Shown in pieces: positions 1-8,995 of a stretch of DNA of 64,000 nt (position 1 is its first letter; every line of letters starts with the position of its first letter). This DNA is from Gottschalkia acidurici 9a (GTDB taxonomy: Bacteria > Bacillota > Clostridia > Tissierellales > Gottschalkiaceae). The stretch spans positions 1,051,115-1,115,114 of the forward strand of contig NC_018664.1 of assembly GCF_000299355.1 (NCBI RefSeq), written 5' to 3'. The translations under genes were made by a program, and so were the position numbers. Under the pieces are notes generated by a model. It worked only from the letters and a program-made list of their open reading frames with translations. It did no database searches and was not told the DNA's origin.

Positions 1-1175
1 TTTCCGACTAGGTTGTTTATTGTTGATATACGTTCTTTTCCTATTCCTTGTAAGATACCTGAAAGAATATGCTGCAAGGACATAAAAATAGTTCCATATC
101 CAATAACAGATAAGTAAGTTCCAACCTCTTTATCACCATATAAGAATAATCCTATAGGTTCTCCGAAAAAAGCAAAAAATATAGTCATTGGAATAGACAA
201 TATAAAAGTAATTCTTAAAGCTATATATATATTTTCCCTTACTTCTCTATATTTTTTTAGTGCAACGAGTTCAGATAACATAGGGATAATGTTTACGACT
301 AAAGGGGAAGTAACCATAAAAGGTAAATATATTAGTGGTAAAGTCATTCCAACAGATTTCCCGAATATAGCTATAGACTGTTTATAAGTATAACCTGCTA
401 ATACAAGTCTTTGTGGAATTAATATTGAATTTAAAAGTTGTAGAAGAACACTTAACATTCTAGATAAAGTTATAGGAAGTGAAATTTTAAAAATGTCATA
501 AAAGATAGTTGAATATGATAAACTAGCTTTCTTAACCGGTGTCTCTTTAGATGAAGTAAATTTATAACTTATAATCATCCATAAGAATCCTAAAAGTTCA
601 CCCACAGCTATTCCTATTACGCAAATTATCACACCTACTTTAGGAGTTACAGCGGTAATCTTAGTAAGAATATATAGCACAAATGCTATCTTAGAAAATT
701 GTTCAATAAGTTGAGCAATTCCAGATGGCAATACTTTTTTTATTCCATAAAAGTAACCTCTAAAAATACTACCTAAAGATATTATTATAATTGATGGAAT
801 AAGAAATAAAACAGATAGATAAATATCTTTATTTTTAAGAATACTATGACTTATGGTTTCAGCAAATATAAAAATTATTAAGCTTAATATAACGGATAAA
901 ACTAAATTAAGAAGAAATGAAATTCTCAAAATCTTTTTTATACTACGGCCATTAGATGCATGAACAGAAACTAACCGAGAAATAGCTATAGGAATACCAG
1001 CGGTTGTAATAGTGATAGTAAACATTAATACTGGACTTATCATTTGGAAAAGCCCGACTCCTTCTGCACCAATATGCTTAGAAATAGCTATCTTATATAC
1101 AAAGCCCATAATTCTAGATAAAAAATTAACTATAGTTAATATAAGGGTACCATATAGAAGATCTCTTTTACTCAT
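1..1175 (-). CDS. spoVB: Stage V sporulation protein B, MATE/MOP-type flippase (partial)
   Basis: Translating the minus strand from an ATG at 1175 gives 391 codons that run off the left edge, so the C-terminus (family length about 520 residues) is missing. The start follows a strong agaggtgat site. The protein opens MSKRDLLYGTLILT and is almost entirely alternating hydrophobic helices, with the MOP-superfamily features GAEGVGLFQM near residue 35, ITTAGIPIAISRLVS near 60 and an FRGYFYG segment near 125. SpoVB and its relatives are lipid-II/polysaccharide flippase-like membrane proteins needed for spore cortex synthesis. Other PST-family exporters share the fold, so the SpoVB name rests on overall resemblance and on the sporulating host. 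No neighbour is visible to support it. Confidence 0.8.
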   Translation of the reverse strand, partial: MSKRDLLYGTLILTIVNFLSRIMGFVYKIAISKHIGAEGVGLFQMISPVLMFTITITTAGIPIAISRLVSVHASNGRSIKKILRISFLLNLVLSVILSLIIFIFAETISHSILKNKDIYLSVLFLIPSIIIISLGSIFRGYFYGIKKVLPSGIAQLIEQFSKIAFVLYILTKITAVTPKVGVIICVIGIAVGELLGFLWMIISYKFTSSKETPVKKASLSYSTIFYDIFKISLPITLSRMLSVLLQLLNSILIPQRLVLAGYTYKQSIAIFGKSVGMTLPLIYLPFMVTSPLVVNIIPMLSELVALKKYREVRENIYIALRITFILSIPMTIFFAFFGEPIGLFLYGDKEVGTYLSVIGYGTIFMSLQHILSGILQGIGKERISTINNLVG

Positions 1176-1722
1176 AAATTAATCACCTCTCATATAAGAA
1201 TATTTAAGCTATATAATAAAAATGATATTATTTAGTAATAAGCAAAAGAAATATAGTATTGTTAAATAATTTTCAAAGAAGATAAAAATGCTGTAAAAGT
1301 ATACCAATAAAAGTAAATAAATTTTATATATATGGAAGATAAAAGTATATACTAACAAAGGAATAATATCGAACACAGAAATAGGGACTAAAGTAGAACG
1401 TATAGAATAGTGTATAGATGAAAAAGTGAGAAATATTTAAGCCAAAATAAGGTAGAATATAAGCTACAAATAGAAAAGTTAACAAAATATCAAACCTTGA
1501 AAATTAAAAAATATAGATTATAATATATAATACACACTTAATATATGAATATCTGTTAATCCAGTCCACAGCAATTCCTATATATTATTTAATACACACA
1601 CACTTTAAATAAATGAGCTTTAATAACAAATTTTTAAGTTGAGTCTATGAAATAAACGTTTTCTTAAAAGTTTGCTTAATCATAAAATAAATAATATAAA
1701 AATGAGGAGGAAGTCGATAAAT
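1176..1722. other. Intergenic region between spoVB and folD
   Basis: This AT-rich stretch separates divergent genes and should hold promoters for both. I see no convincing reading frame, repeat or structured RNA in it. The folD-proximal end carries the gaggagg ribosome-binding site at 1704-1710. An open frame continues upstream of folD to 1672 but has no ribosome-binding site of its own. Confidence 0.6.
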
Positions 1723-2568
1723 ATGGGTAGAATTGATGTTCAGAAAATATCAGATGATATAAGAGCCGAATTAAAGGAAAAAATGATGAAGTTAGAAAAT
1801 AAGCCTACACTAGCTATAATACTAGTAGGTGATGACCCAGCAAGTGTTAAGTATGTAGAGAGTAAAGGAATTATTATGAGAGAAATGGGAGCGGGATATC
1901 AAAGTTATGTACTTCCAGAGCAAACTACAGAAAAAGAATTACTTGATCTAATTGAAAAATTAAATAGTGATGACTCTGTACACGGAATATTAGTACAGTT
2001 ACCACTTCCTAATAAGGAAATAGACGAAGAAAAAATAGTAAAAGCTATATTACCTTCAAAAGATGTTGATGGATTTAATGAAGGAGGAGCGCCTCCTTGT
2101 ACGGCATTAGGAATAATGAAAATATTTGAGAAAATAGGATATAAACTAGAAGGAAGAAAAGTTGCAGTTTTAGGTACAAATATAACTATAGGAGAGCCTA
2201 TAGTGCCATTATTAAAAAATGAAGGTGTAGAAGTATTAAATCTAGATACTGACGATAGTAATAAAATAAAGGAAGAGCTATTTAAATTTGAGCCACAAGC
2301 AATAGTTTCAGCTATGGATATAAAAGGATTAGTATCAGCATCAGATCTACCAGAGTCTGTAGAGGTGTTCATGGATGGAGGCGCAATAAGAGAATTACAA
2401 GAAGACGGTAAATATAAGTCATTTGGTGACTTTAATCATGAAGAATATGATATATTAGATAATAGAAATATTAAGTACACATATAGAGTAAAAGGTGTAG
2501 GAATAATGATACTTACTATGCTTGCATATAATTTACTTGAAAGATATGAAGTTTCTCAAAAAAAATAA
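1723..2568 (+). CDS. folD: Divergent FolD-like methylenetetrahydrofolate dehydrogenase/cyclohydrolase
   Basis: The 281-residue protein has the two-domain FolD layout. The start is the ATG behind gaggagg rather than an upstream in-frame codon. The catalytic positions known from E. coli FolD (Lys54, Gln98, Asp121) are matched by K48 in YVESK, Q92 in VQLPLP and D116 in KDVDGF. Other signatures are changed. The loop after DVDGF is about 15 residues shorter before the PCT motif, the dinucleotide motif usually read as GRS-x-IVG is GTNITIGEP, and the C-terminal PVPGGVGPMT is YRVKGVGIMI. The cyclohydrolase site therefore looks intact, while NAD(P) and folate binding may differ. It stands alone with its own terminator. 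Folate one-carbon interconversion in the cytosol is the likely role, but a paralogue with altered cofactor use is possible. Confidence 0.8.
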   Translation: MGRIDVQKISDDIRAELKEKMMKLENKPTLAIILVGDDPASVKYVESKGIIMREMGAGYQSYVLPEQTTEKELLDLIEKLNSDDSVHGILVQLPLPNKEIDEEKIVKAILPSKDVDGFNEGGAPPCTALGIMKIFEKIGYKLEGRKVAVLGTNITIGEPIVPLLKNEGVEVLNLDTDDSNKIKEELFKFEPQAIVSAMDIKGLVSASDLPESVEVFMDGGAIRELQEDGKYKSFGDFNHEEYDILDNRNIKYTYRVKGVGIMILTMLAYNLLERYEVSQKK

Positions 2569-2579
2569 TACGATAAAAA

Positions 2580-2613
2580 GGATGAGTATTCAACTGAATG
2601 CTCATCCTTTTTT
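2580..2613 (+). terminator. Rho-independent terminator of folD
   Basis: Arms ggatgagtattc and gaatgctcatcc (12 pairs, one G-U) enclose loop aact, followed by tttttt. Confidence 0.9.
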
Positions 2614-2709
2614 GTTGAATACTAACGGATAAAATTCTCAAAGATACATAAGATAAGTATAGAAAATACATAAAAGATAAATAAAAATAATTGGTTAGGA
2701 GTAGATTTA

Positions 2710-2952
2710 ATGAATTTAATATGTCCACTATGTAATGGACTAGTAGATAGAAAAATGAAGTGTTTGAGATGTGTAGAGAAGATGAAAGATAATGGTCCGC
2801 TAGTAGATTATTTAGATAGTTATAGTCCTTATCTATCTAGGGACATAACTCAACTGGTAGATGGAGTAGCTCATGATGAATGTATTCATATATTTCAATG
2901 TGATAGATGTGGGTATGATAAAAAAATGGTAGTTCAAATGATAAATAAGTAA
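2710..2952 (+). CDS. Small zinc-ribbon protein of unknown function
   Basis: This 80-residue protein starts at an ATG behind taggag. It has an N-terminal pair of cysteine knuckles, CPLC at residues 5-8 and CLRC at 18-21, and a third, CDRC, near residue 67. That suggests one or two structural zinc sites. The middle section, around DYLDSYSPYLSRD, is acidic and aromatic. Similar short CxxC proteins are scattered through clostridial genomes without a known role. Neither neighbour is a functional partner, and I cannot assign a function. Confidence 0.7.
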   Translation: MNLICPLCNGLVDRKMKCLRCVEKMKDNGPLVDYLDSYSPYLSRDITQLVDGVAHDECIHIFQCDRCGYDKKMVVQMINK

Positions 2953-3040
2953 TATAAAAAATAAACTATAAGTATATGTAAGTAGTTGAATAATGTATGA
3001 GGAAAGGATATCATCTTTTTAAGAAGGAGATGAATTACCT

Positions 3041-3666
3041 ATGAAATGAACTTTAACTATAATAACTGTTGTGTTAATGTTGACGCTATCTGCATGTGTT
3101 AAAAAAGAAGATATAAATAACAATATAGAAAAAAATTATTAGAAGAAGTCCGAAAACAAAATCAGGAAGAAATAGAACCAAGCAAGCTGAATGAGTTATT
3201 AAAACATTCTAAAATAGTAAAAGACATATCAATAGAAATAGCAGATGATATTAATATTACTGGTAGAGACAAGGAGTTAATAATAGCTGGGGCTCTACTT
3301 CATGATATAAAAAAACATACTGGAGATAATCATAATAAGATTGGTGCTGAATATGTAGAGAGTAATATAAATAACTTTTTTGAAATTAACAATAAAGAAG
3401 AAAAAGAGCTAATAAGACTAATGGTTAGATTTCATAAAGGTGAAAAATATAGAGAGAAAAATTATAATGAAAGACAGATACAAATGATAGAAATAGTTAG
3501 AGCATCAGATAAAATAGCAAAACTATATAAACCAAAAACAATAAATGTAGAATCAGATATAGAAGATAAAATAAATGAGTTAATAAATGAAGAGGTAGAA
3601 GAATCTGCTTTTAAAATATTAGAAAAACATTTAAACAAAAATAAAGATATTATAAATAATAAATAA
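3041..3666 (+). pseudogene. Broken lipoprotein/HD-domain gene (stop at codon 3 and frameshift)
   Basis: A strong aaggagatg site precedes ATG 3041, but codon 3 is TGA. Reading past it gives a lipoprotein-like leader (TIITVVLMLTLSAC, then charged residues) that stops at about 3140. The next frame is open from 3121 to 3666 and encodes an HD-type phosphohydrolase: LLHDIKKH, with further histidines in GDNHNK and VRFHKGEK. That frame has no start codon before ATG 3421, which lies beyond the HD motif. Adding one A to the A7 run at 3129-3135 joins the leader frame to the HD frame exactly. Either a real gene has decayed by two lesions, or the sequence carries errors here. A lipoprotein leader on an HD domain is unusual, so the two halves may not have been one gene. 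Confidence 0.65.
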
Positions 3667-3690
3667 TTTTAAGCTTAAGAGATATAAGTT

Positions 3691-3747
3691 TATATATTAA
3701 AGAACACCCTAATAATATAGCGAGTATTGGGTGTTCTTTAATATATA
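3691..3747. terminator. Bidirectional hairpin between convergent genes
   Basis: Nineteen-base arms, tatatattaaagaacaccc and its complement, flank a loop of about 19 nt between the HD-domain remnant and the convergent PHP gene. AT tracts on both sides would serve either strand. Confidence 0.65.
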
Positions 3748-3752
3748 AATAA

Positions 3753-4553
3753 TTATATTTTTATAAAGTTGTGTTTTCTTTCTTTAAATGTAGTTATATA
3801 TTTAAAGTCTAAATCTCTTAAGAGATTTAATACATCTGCATACATGAAGCCTAGGTCTTTAGGAGTATGAGAATCTGAACCAAAAGTAATAATTTCTCCA
3901 CCAAGTTGTTTATATAGCTTCAGAATTTCAACATTAGGATGAAAAGCACCTAGCCCATATCTTATACCAGAAGTATTTACTTCAATACCTTTATCTTTAG
4001 AAATAATTTTTTTCAGAACTTCTATTAATAAATCTTTGTACTCATTAAATTCAATTTCAGGATTTTTTAAAAAATTTGTATATCTATCTATTATATTTAC
4101 ATGACCAACTATATCAAAGTTATCGAAATTGCTAACACAAGTGTAAAGGTCTTCATAATAATCCGCATATGCTTTAGAAGCAGACTTATTCTTATAAAAA
4201 TCTCCTTCGTGAAGCTCACTACCCTTAGCTGTATGAATAGACATTATTATAAAGTCAAAAACATCTAAAGGCATTAAATCATATATTTTTGTAACTAGAT
4301 GAGGCTGCATACCTATTTCAACACCAGTTAAAAGTTCTATATCATTTTTGAAACTATCTTTAACTTTATTAAAATGTTTTAAATAATCTTCTACTTCAAA
4401 TATAAAGTCAACTTCACAATTACCGTAATCATGATCCATATGATCAGTAAAAGACATCATTTTTATATTATTTTTAATTGCACCTTTAACCATTTCTTCC
4501 ATACTATACTCACAGTCACCAGAAAAGTTACTGTGAACATGAAAATCATACAT
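3753..4553 (-). CDS. PHP-family histidinol-phosphatase-like phosphoesterase
   Basis: The 266-residue protein has the PHP metal-site signatures: DFHVHSNFSGD at residues 3-13, SFTDHMDH near 34-41, GVEIGMQP near 77-84, MSIHTAKG near 104, VGHVN near 149 and TFGSDSHTPKDLG near the C-terminus. These histidines and aspartates form the usual trinuclear site of histidinol-phosphatases of the HisK/YtvP type, which release phosphate from histidinol phosphate in histidine synthesis. No his genes are nearby, so the substrate could be another phosphomonoester. The ATG at 4553 follows aggggtg. It is a single gene in the opposite direction to its neighbours. Confidence 0.8.
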   Translation of the reverse strand: MYDFHVHSNFSGDCEYSMEEMVKGAIKNNIKMMSFTDHMDHDYGNCEVDFIFEVEDYLKHFNKVKDSFKNDIELLTGVEIGMQPHLVTKIYDLMPLDVFDFIIMSIHTAKGSELHEGDFYKNKSASKAYADYYEDLYTCVSNFDNFDIVGHVNIIDRYTNFLKNPEIEFNEYKDLLIEVLKKIISKDKGIEVNTSGIRYGLGAFHPNVEILKLYKQLGGEIITFGSDSHTPKDLGFMYADVLNLLRDLDFKYITTFKERKHNFIKI

Positions 4554-4761
4554 TTAAACACCCCTATTTCAATAATTAAAAGAAGCTTTATATATTTAAT
4601 TTTACTAAAGTAATAGTAATAAGTAAAGATTCTGTAGGATGAAGTAGAATAGAACTTAAAAAATAAAAACTTTCGAAAATATTACATAAAAAAATTTTTT
4701 TAAGAGAAAATATTACTGATATGAAATCCAATAACTTTATCTAAGAATAGGAGGGTTTAGA

Positions 4762-4962
4762 ATGAACTTAAATACAGTAGATGTATTAAAGAAAAAAATA
4801 TTAGACTCACAAGAAATGGTAAGAGACTATGAAAAGCATTCAAAAAAGATAAGAGATACAGAAGTAGCATTAGCTTTTAAAGAGTTTGCAGAAGAATCAG
4901 GAATGCAAGCAACTAAACTACAAGATCTTTTAAAAAAGCATGAATCACAAGGATCTAAATAA
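4762..4962 (+). CDS. Small helical conserved protein
   Basis: This 66-residue protein starts at an ATG behind aggagggtt and is followed at once by a terminator, so it is transcribed alone. It is highly charged and looks all-helical, with VDVLKKKILDSQEMVRDYEK followed by a second amphipathic segment around FKEFAEESG. It has no signal peptide and no cysteine. Short helical-hairpin proteins of this sort occur in many sporulating clostridia, but I recognise no family function. A rubrerythrin-like or coat-associated role would be a guess. Confidence 0.65.
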   Translation: MNLNTVDVLKKKILDSQEMVRDYEKHSKKIRDTEVALAFKEFAEESGMQATKLQDLLKKHESQGSK

Positions 4963-4970
4963 ATAAAGAG

Positions 4971-4997
4971 CGTGTCTTAAAAACAAGACACGTTTTT
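4971..4997 (+). terminator. Rho-independent terminator
   Basis: Arms cgtgtctt and aagacacg enclose aaaaac and run into ttttt, nine bases after the small helical gene. Confidence 0.9.
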
Positions 4998-5030
4998 ATA
5001 TTTATAAATATAGGACAGGCTGTTATATAG

Positions 5031-5058
5031 TTGACTTTATTATAAAATATGTTACAAT
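5031..5058 (+). promoter_or_regulatory. Candidate vegetative promoter for lpdA
   Basis: TTGACT at 5031-5036 and TACAAT at 5053-5058 are separated by 16 nt. The transcript would carry a leader of about 175 nt. An inverted repeat (gacaggct at 5013, agcctgtt near 5085) spans the promoter region. I could not match the leader to a known riboswitch. Confidence 0.6.
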
Positions 5059-5241
5059 ATAAACAGCTTGTAGTTCGCAAGAGTTAGCCTGTTGATACTT
5101 ATTTACATAAGGAAATACCAACCATAAAACTTATGCAAATATACAAAGCTATAATCTAGAATATAGGTTAAATTATGTATTTAATTGTAAAGTTATAAAT
5201 ATATTTTAATATAAAAAATAGAATACTAGGAGGAAGAACAC

Positions 5242-6624
5242 ATGACTCAAGGAATTTATGATGTTGTAGTTATAGGTGGAGGACCAGCGGGATATGTAGG
5301 AGCTATAAAAGCTGCACAACTTGGTGGGAAAGTTGCTATAGTAGAAAAAGATGAATTTGGTGGTACATGCTTAAATAGAGGATGTATACCTACAAAAACT
5401 TATGTTAAAAATGCAGAATTAATACATGGACTTGCAGAGTTAAAAAGTAGAGGAGTTAAGCTAGGTGATTCTTCTTTTGAATTAGACATGAAAAAAATAG
5501 TATCATATAAAAACAGAGTTGTGAAAAAGCTTACTGGTGGAATAGGTTTACTTTTAAAAACTTATGATATAGATGTATTTAAGGGAATTGGAACAATTAC
5601 TAAAGATAAAAAAGTAGCTGTAGATAGCGGTGAAGTATTAGAAACTAAAAAGATAATACTAGCTGGAGGATCAAACGTGGCTAGAATTCCTATAAAAGGA
5701 ATAGACAATTCTAAAGTACTTACTAGTGATGAAATACTAGATCTTCAAGAACTTCCAAAAAGACTTGCAGTAGTTGGTGGAGGAGTTATAGGTACGGAAA
5801 TAGCTACAGTATTTAATGCTTATGGAGTAGAAGTAAGTATAGTTCATTCACAAGAAAAACTACTAAACATGGTAGATGAAGAGTTAAGTGATGAATTAAT
5901 GAAAGCATTTAAGAAAAGTGGTATAAAAATGCTTACATCTTCTAAATTAGTAGAAATAGAAGATAAAGGTGACAGTGTATTACTTCACTTAGAAGGAAAA
6001 GACCCTGTTGAAGCAGACTTAGTACTAATGGCTATAGGAAGATCACCTAACCTAGAGGGAATTGGAGAAATCGAACTTGAAACAAACAGAGGTGCTATAG
6101 TTGTAAATGAAAAGATGGAGACAAGTGTAGAAGGAATCTATGCTCCTGGAGATGTAAACGCAACATTAATGCTTGCTCACTCAGCATCTAAAATGGCAGA
6201 AGTAGCAGCTGTAAATGCATTAGGTGGAGATGAAGTTTACGACGGATCAAAAACTCCATCATGTATATATACAATACCAGAAGTATCAACAGTTGGACTT
6301 CAAGAAAAAGAAGCAAGAGAAAAATACTCTAACGTAGGAGTAGGTAAATTCCCATTCGGAAGCAATGGTAGAGCATTAGCATCTGGAGAAAGAGAAGGAT
6401 TTGTAAAAGTTGTAACTAATAATGATAATGGTGAAATACTAGGAGTTCATATAGTTGGAGTTAATGCTGCTGAGATGATAAACGAAGCTGCTGCATTAAT
6501 ACAAGCAGGAGTTACTGCAGAAAAATTAGCAGAAATGGTTCATGCACACCCAACTTACTCAGAATGTCTTATGGAAGCAGCTGCAGATACATTTGATAAA
6601 TGTATACACCTGCCAAAAAAATAA
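5242..6624 (+). CDS. lpdA: Dihydrolipoyl dehydrogenase
   Basis: This is a 460-residue flavoprotein disulfide reductase. It has the FAD-binding GGGPAG motif at residues 12-17, the redox-active disulfide in GGTCLNRGCIPTK near 40-52, a second dinucleotide motif (VVGGGVIGTE) near 178, GIYAPGD for FAD near 300, and the C-terminal catalytic HAHPTYSE near 433. It reoxidises dihydrolipoyl groups with NAD. No 2-oxoacid dehydrogenase or glycine cleavage gene is adjacent, so its lipoyl partner is encoded elsewhere. In amino-acid-fermenting clostridia the glycine cleavage H-protein is a plausible partner, which is inference. The ATG follows aggagg. The gene has its own promoter candidate and terminator. 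Confidence 0.92.
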   Translation: MTQGIYDVVVIGGGPAGYVGAIKAAQLGGKVAIVEKDEFGGTCLNRGCIPTKTYVKNAELIHGLAELKSRGVKLGDSSFELDMKKIVSYKNRVVKKLTGGIGLLLKTYDIDVFKGIGTITKDKKVAVDSGEVLETKKIILAGGSNVARIPIKGIDNSKVLTSDEILDLQELPKRLAVVGGGVIGTEIATVFNAYGVEVSIVHSQEKLLNMVDEELSDELMKAFKKSGIKMLTSSKLVEIEDKGDSVLLHLEGKDPVEADLVLMAIGRSPNLEGIGEIELETNRGAIVVNEKMETSVEGIYAPGDVNATLMLAHSASKMAEVAAVNALGGDEVYDGSKTPSCIYTIPEVSTVGLQEKEAREKYSNVGVGKFPFGSNGRALASGEREGFVKVVTNNDNGEILGVHIVGVNAAEMINEAAALIQAGVTAEKLAEMVHAHPTYSECLMEAAADTFDKCIHLPKK

Positions 6625-6646
6625 AATAAGTATTCAATATATTAAT

Positions 6647-6688
6647 AATTTGTCCCATAATATAGTAAACTATATTATGGGACAAATT
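6647..6688 (+). terminator. Long hairpin terminator after lpdA
   Basis: Perfect 19-bp arms (6647-6665 and 6670-6688) enclose loop taaa and are followed by tattttactttg. The T tail is interrupted. Confidence 0.75.
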
Positions 6689-6777
6689 TATTTTACTTTG
6701 ATTTTAATGTAAGTTAATAGTATACTAATATAAAGTGAGACCCAATTTATTATTTAACTAAGAAAGGGTAGGTAGAA

Positions 6778-7671
6778 ATGGCTTATATGAAGAAAGTAAA
6801 GGTAATATACAATCCTTCAGCAGGCAGACAAACCATACAGAAAAGAATAAATACAATATGCAATATTTTAATGAACAATGGATATATAGTAGGTAAATTC
6901 GCTACCCGAGGCAAAAATGATGCTATGAATGAAACAATAAAATGCTGTGAAGAAGATTGGGATATTTTAATAGCTTGTGGTGGCGATGGTACAATAAATG
7001 AAGTGGCAACAGGAATAGTCAAAGGAAAAAGAAAAATTCCCGTAGCTATACTTGCTGCAGGTACAGTGAATGACTTCGCTACGTTTATGAATCTACCTAG
7101 AAGTGCTAAAGAATTTGCGAATATGATTATGAGAGAAAATATAATAGATGTAGATTTAGGAAAAGTAAATGATAAATACTTTGTTAATGTATTAGCTGGT
7201 GGACTTTTGAGTAATGTGGCACATCAAGTTCCTGTAGAGGCTAAGACTGTACTAGGAAGATCTGCTTATTATATAGCAGGACTAAGAGAAGTACCAAAAC
7301 AAATGTTAAATGCATTAAATGTTTCTATAAAAAGTGAAGAGTATAACTCACAAGATGATGTCTTTTTATTTTTAGTAACTAATAGCTCATCTATAGGAGG
7401 ATTCAAAAAATTAGCACCAAAAGCACAAGTTGAGGACGGACTACTTGACTGTATTATAATAAAAAAATGTGAAATACTAGACATCGTTTCTATATTTATA
7501 AGCCTATTAAAAGGTGACCATATAAATAATCCTAATGTCGTATACTTCAAAACCAAAAAGCTTAAAATAAGCTCTAGTAATAAAGCACAATTTGATATAG
7601 ACGGAGAGTATGGTGGAGAACTACCAATAGCATTAGAGGTATTACCGAGTAGTTTTAGTATATTTACATAA
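6778..7671 (+). CDS. Diacylglycerol kinase-family lipid kinase (DgkB/YegS type)
   Basis: The 297-residue protein has the DAGK catalytic-domain signatures NPSAGR at residues 12-17, CGGDGTINEV near 66-75 and AAGTVNDFA near 95-103, followed by the beta-sandwich C-terminal domain with EDGLLD near 221 and DIDGE near 276. Family members phosphorylate diacylglycerol or related lipids with ATP at the membrane surface, recycling lipid left by lipoteichoic acid or lipid turnover. The stop is 14 bases before the LacI-type regulator, so the two are probably co-transcribed. The substrate cannot be decided from sequence, because YegS, DgkB and sphingosine-kinase-like forms share these motifs. Confidence 0.85.
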   Translation: MAYMKKVKVIYNPSAGRQTIQKRINTICNILMNNGYIVGKFATRGKNDAMNETIKCCEEDWDILIACGGDGTINEVATGIVKGKRKIPVAILAAGTVNDFATFMNLPRSAKEFANMIMRENIIDVDLGKVNDKYFVNVLAGGLLSNVAHQVPVEAKTVLGRSAYYIAGLREVPKQMLNALNVSIKSEEYNSQDDVFLFLVTNSSSIGGFKKLAPKAQVEDGLLDCIIIKKCEILDIVSIFISLLKGDHINNPNVVYFKTKKLKISSSNKAQFDIDGEYGGELPIALEVLPSSFSIFT

Positions 7672-7685
7672 GGGAGGAGTATTAA

Positions 7686-8687
7686 GTGGCAGCTACAATA
7701 AAAGACGTTGCTAAAAAGGCTGGAGTATCTATATCTACAGTATCTAGGGTAATAAATGACTCAAAGCCAGTAAGTTCAGAGATAAGAAAAAGAGTTTTAG
7801 AAGTTATTGAAGAACTAGAATATAAGCCTAATGAAGTAGCTAGATCGCTAGTTACTAAAAAATCTTATTTAATAGGTGTAATAGTTACAGATTTAGGAGA
7901 CTCATACGTTGCAGAAATGGTAAGAGGTATTGAGGAAGTCGGAAAAATGTATGATTATGATATATTACTATGTAGTACGTTTGGAGATAAAGAAGCGGAA
8001 CTAAAATACCTGCGTTTACTAAATACTAAGCAAGTAGAAGGTATAATATTAATATCAAACACATTAAATAATGAATTACATGAAAAAACTAAGCAATTAA
8101 GAATACCTTTTGTATACCTAAATCGATTCTACTATCAAGACTATCCTACGGTAAAGATAGATAACTTTGAAGCATCATATGAAATGACGAATTATCTAAT
8201 TGGTTTAGGGCATAAGGATATAGCATATATATCTAACAACGGAGATAAATTCTATTTAGAAAAGGATAAATTAGAAGGATATAAGAAAGCAATATCTGAA
8301 CATGAAGATTGTGAAGAAATAATATATTTTAGTAAGGATAGAGACATAGAAGATGGTTATGATGTCGCAAGAGATATTATAGGCTTTAATAAAGAAGTTA
8401 CAGCTATATTCTGTAGTTACGATGAATTAGCTATTGGGGTATTAAACTATTTATATGACAATGATATAAAAGTTCCAGATGAAATATCAGTTACAGGATT
8501 TGGAGATATTAAAATAGCTTCTATATTTAGACCGACACTAACTACGATAAAAGAACCTTTCTATGATATTGGAGCAGTTGCAATAAGACGAATAATAAAA
8601 GAACTAAAAGGTGAGATCGCAGATAACTCAGATATAATACTTCCTTTTCAAATTCAAAAGAGAGGTAGTAGTATAAAGATTAAGTAA
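7686..8687 (+). CDS. LacI/CcpA-family transcriptional regulator
   Basis: The 333-residue protein starts at GTG 7686 behind gggaggag. Residues 3-50 are the LacI helix-turn-helix and hinge (TIKDVAKKAGVSISTVSRVI, then YKPNEVARSLVTKKS). The rest is a periplasmic-binding-protein-like effector domain with LIGVIVTDLGD near 58, VEGIILIS near 118 and DEISVTGFGD near 270. It is CcpA-like in overall build. The ligand is unknown, and no sugar genes lie beside it. Its position directly downstream of the lipid kinase suggests a shared transcript rather than a regulatory link. Confidence 0.88.
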   Translation: MAATIKDVAKKAGVSISTVSRVINDSKPVSSEIRKRVLEVIEELEYKPNEVARSLVTKKSYLIGVIVTDLGDSYVAEMVRGIEEVGKMYDYDILLCSTFGDKEAELKYLRLLNTKQVEGIILISNTLNNELHEKTKQLRIPFVYLNRFYYQDYPTVKIDNFEASYEMTNYLIGLGHKDIAYISNNGDKFYLEKDKLEGYKKAISEHEDCEEIIYFSKDRDIEDGYDVARDIIGFNKEVTAIFCSYDELAIGVLNYLYDNDIKVPDEISVTGFGDIKIASIFRPTLTTIKEPFYDIGAVAIRRIIKELKGEIADNSDIILPFQIQKRGSSIKIK

Positions 8688-8701
8688 AAATAGATAATAA
8701 T

Positions 8702-8732
8702 AAAGAAAGCAGCGTAATAAGCTGTTTTCTTT
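8702..8732 (+). terminator. Putative terminator after the LacI-type gene
   Basis: Arms aaagaaagcagc and gctgttttcttt (one G-U) enclose about seven bases. The distal arm itself supplies most of the T-rich tail. Confidence 0.6.
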
Positions 8733-8779
8733 AAATTAATAGGACGAAAATTATTAGATAATAGAAAGGAAGCATTTAA

Positions 8780-8950
8780 ATGATAACTAATGAAAAAATT
8801 GAAAGAATAAACTTTTTAGCTAAGAAATCTAAAGAAGAAGGATTAAGTGAAACTGAAAAAAAAGAACAAGCTAAGTTAAGAAAAGAATATATAGATTGCT
8901 TTAAGAATAACCTTAGAAAACAACTAGACTGTATAGAGTTTACAGATTAA
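8780..8950 (+). CDS. DUF896 (YnzC-like) small protein
   Basis: ATG 8780 behind gaaagga opens 56 codons ending at TAA 8948. The product has the DUF896 pattern: an N-terminal ERINFLAKKSKEEGLSETE stretch, then an alkaline helix (QAKLRKEYIDCFKNNLRKQL) and a short DCIEF tail. B. subtilis YnzC of this family sits in the SOS-induced yneA operon, but its biochemical role is not established. No lexA or yneA homologue is adjacent here. cheW begins 45 bases downstream and may share the transcript. Confidence 0.85.
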   Translation: MITNEKIERINFLAKKSKEEGLSETEKKEQAKLRKEYIDCFKNNLRKQLDCIEFTD

Positions 8951-8995
8951 TAAAATTATAAGATATATATTTTTTAATATATAGGGGGATTTATA

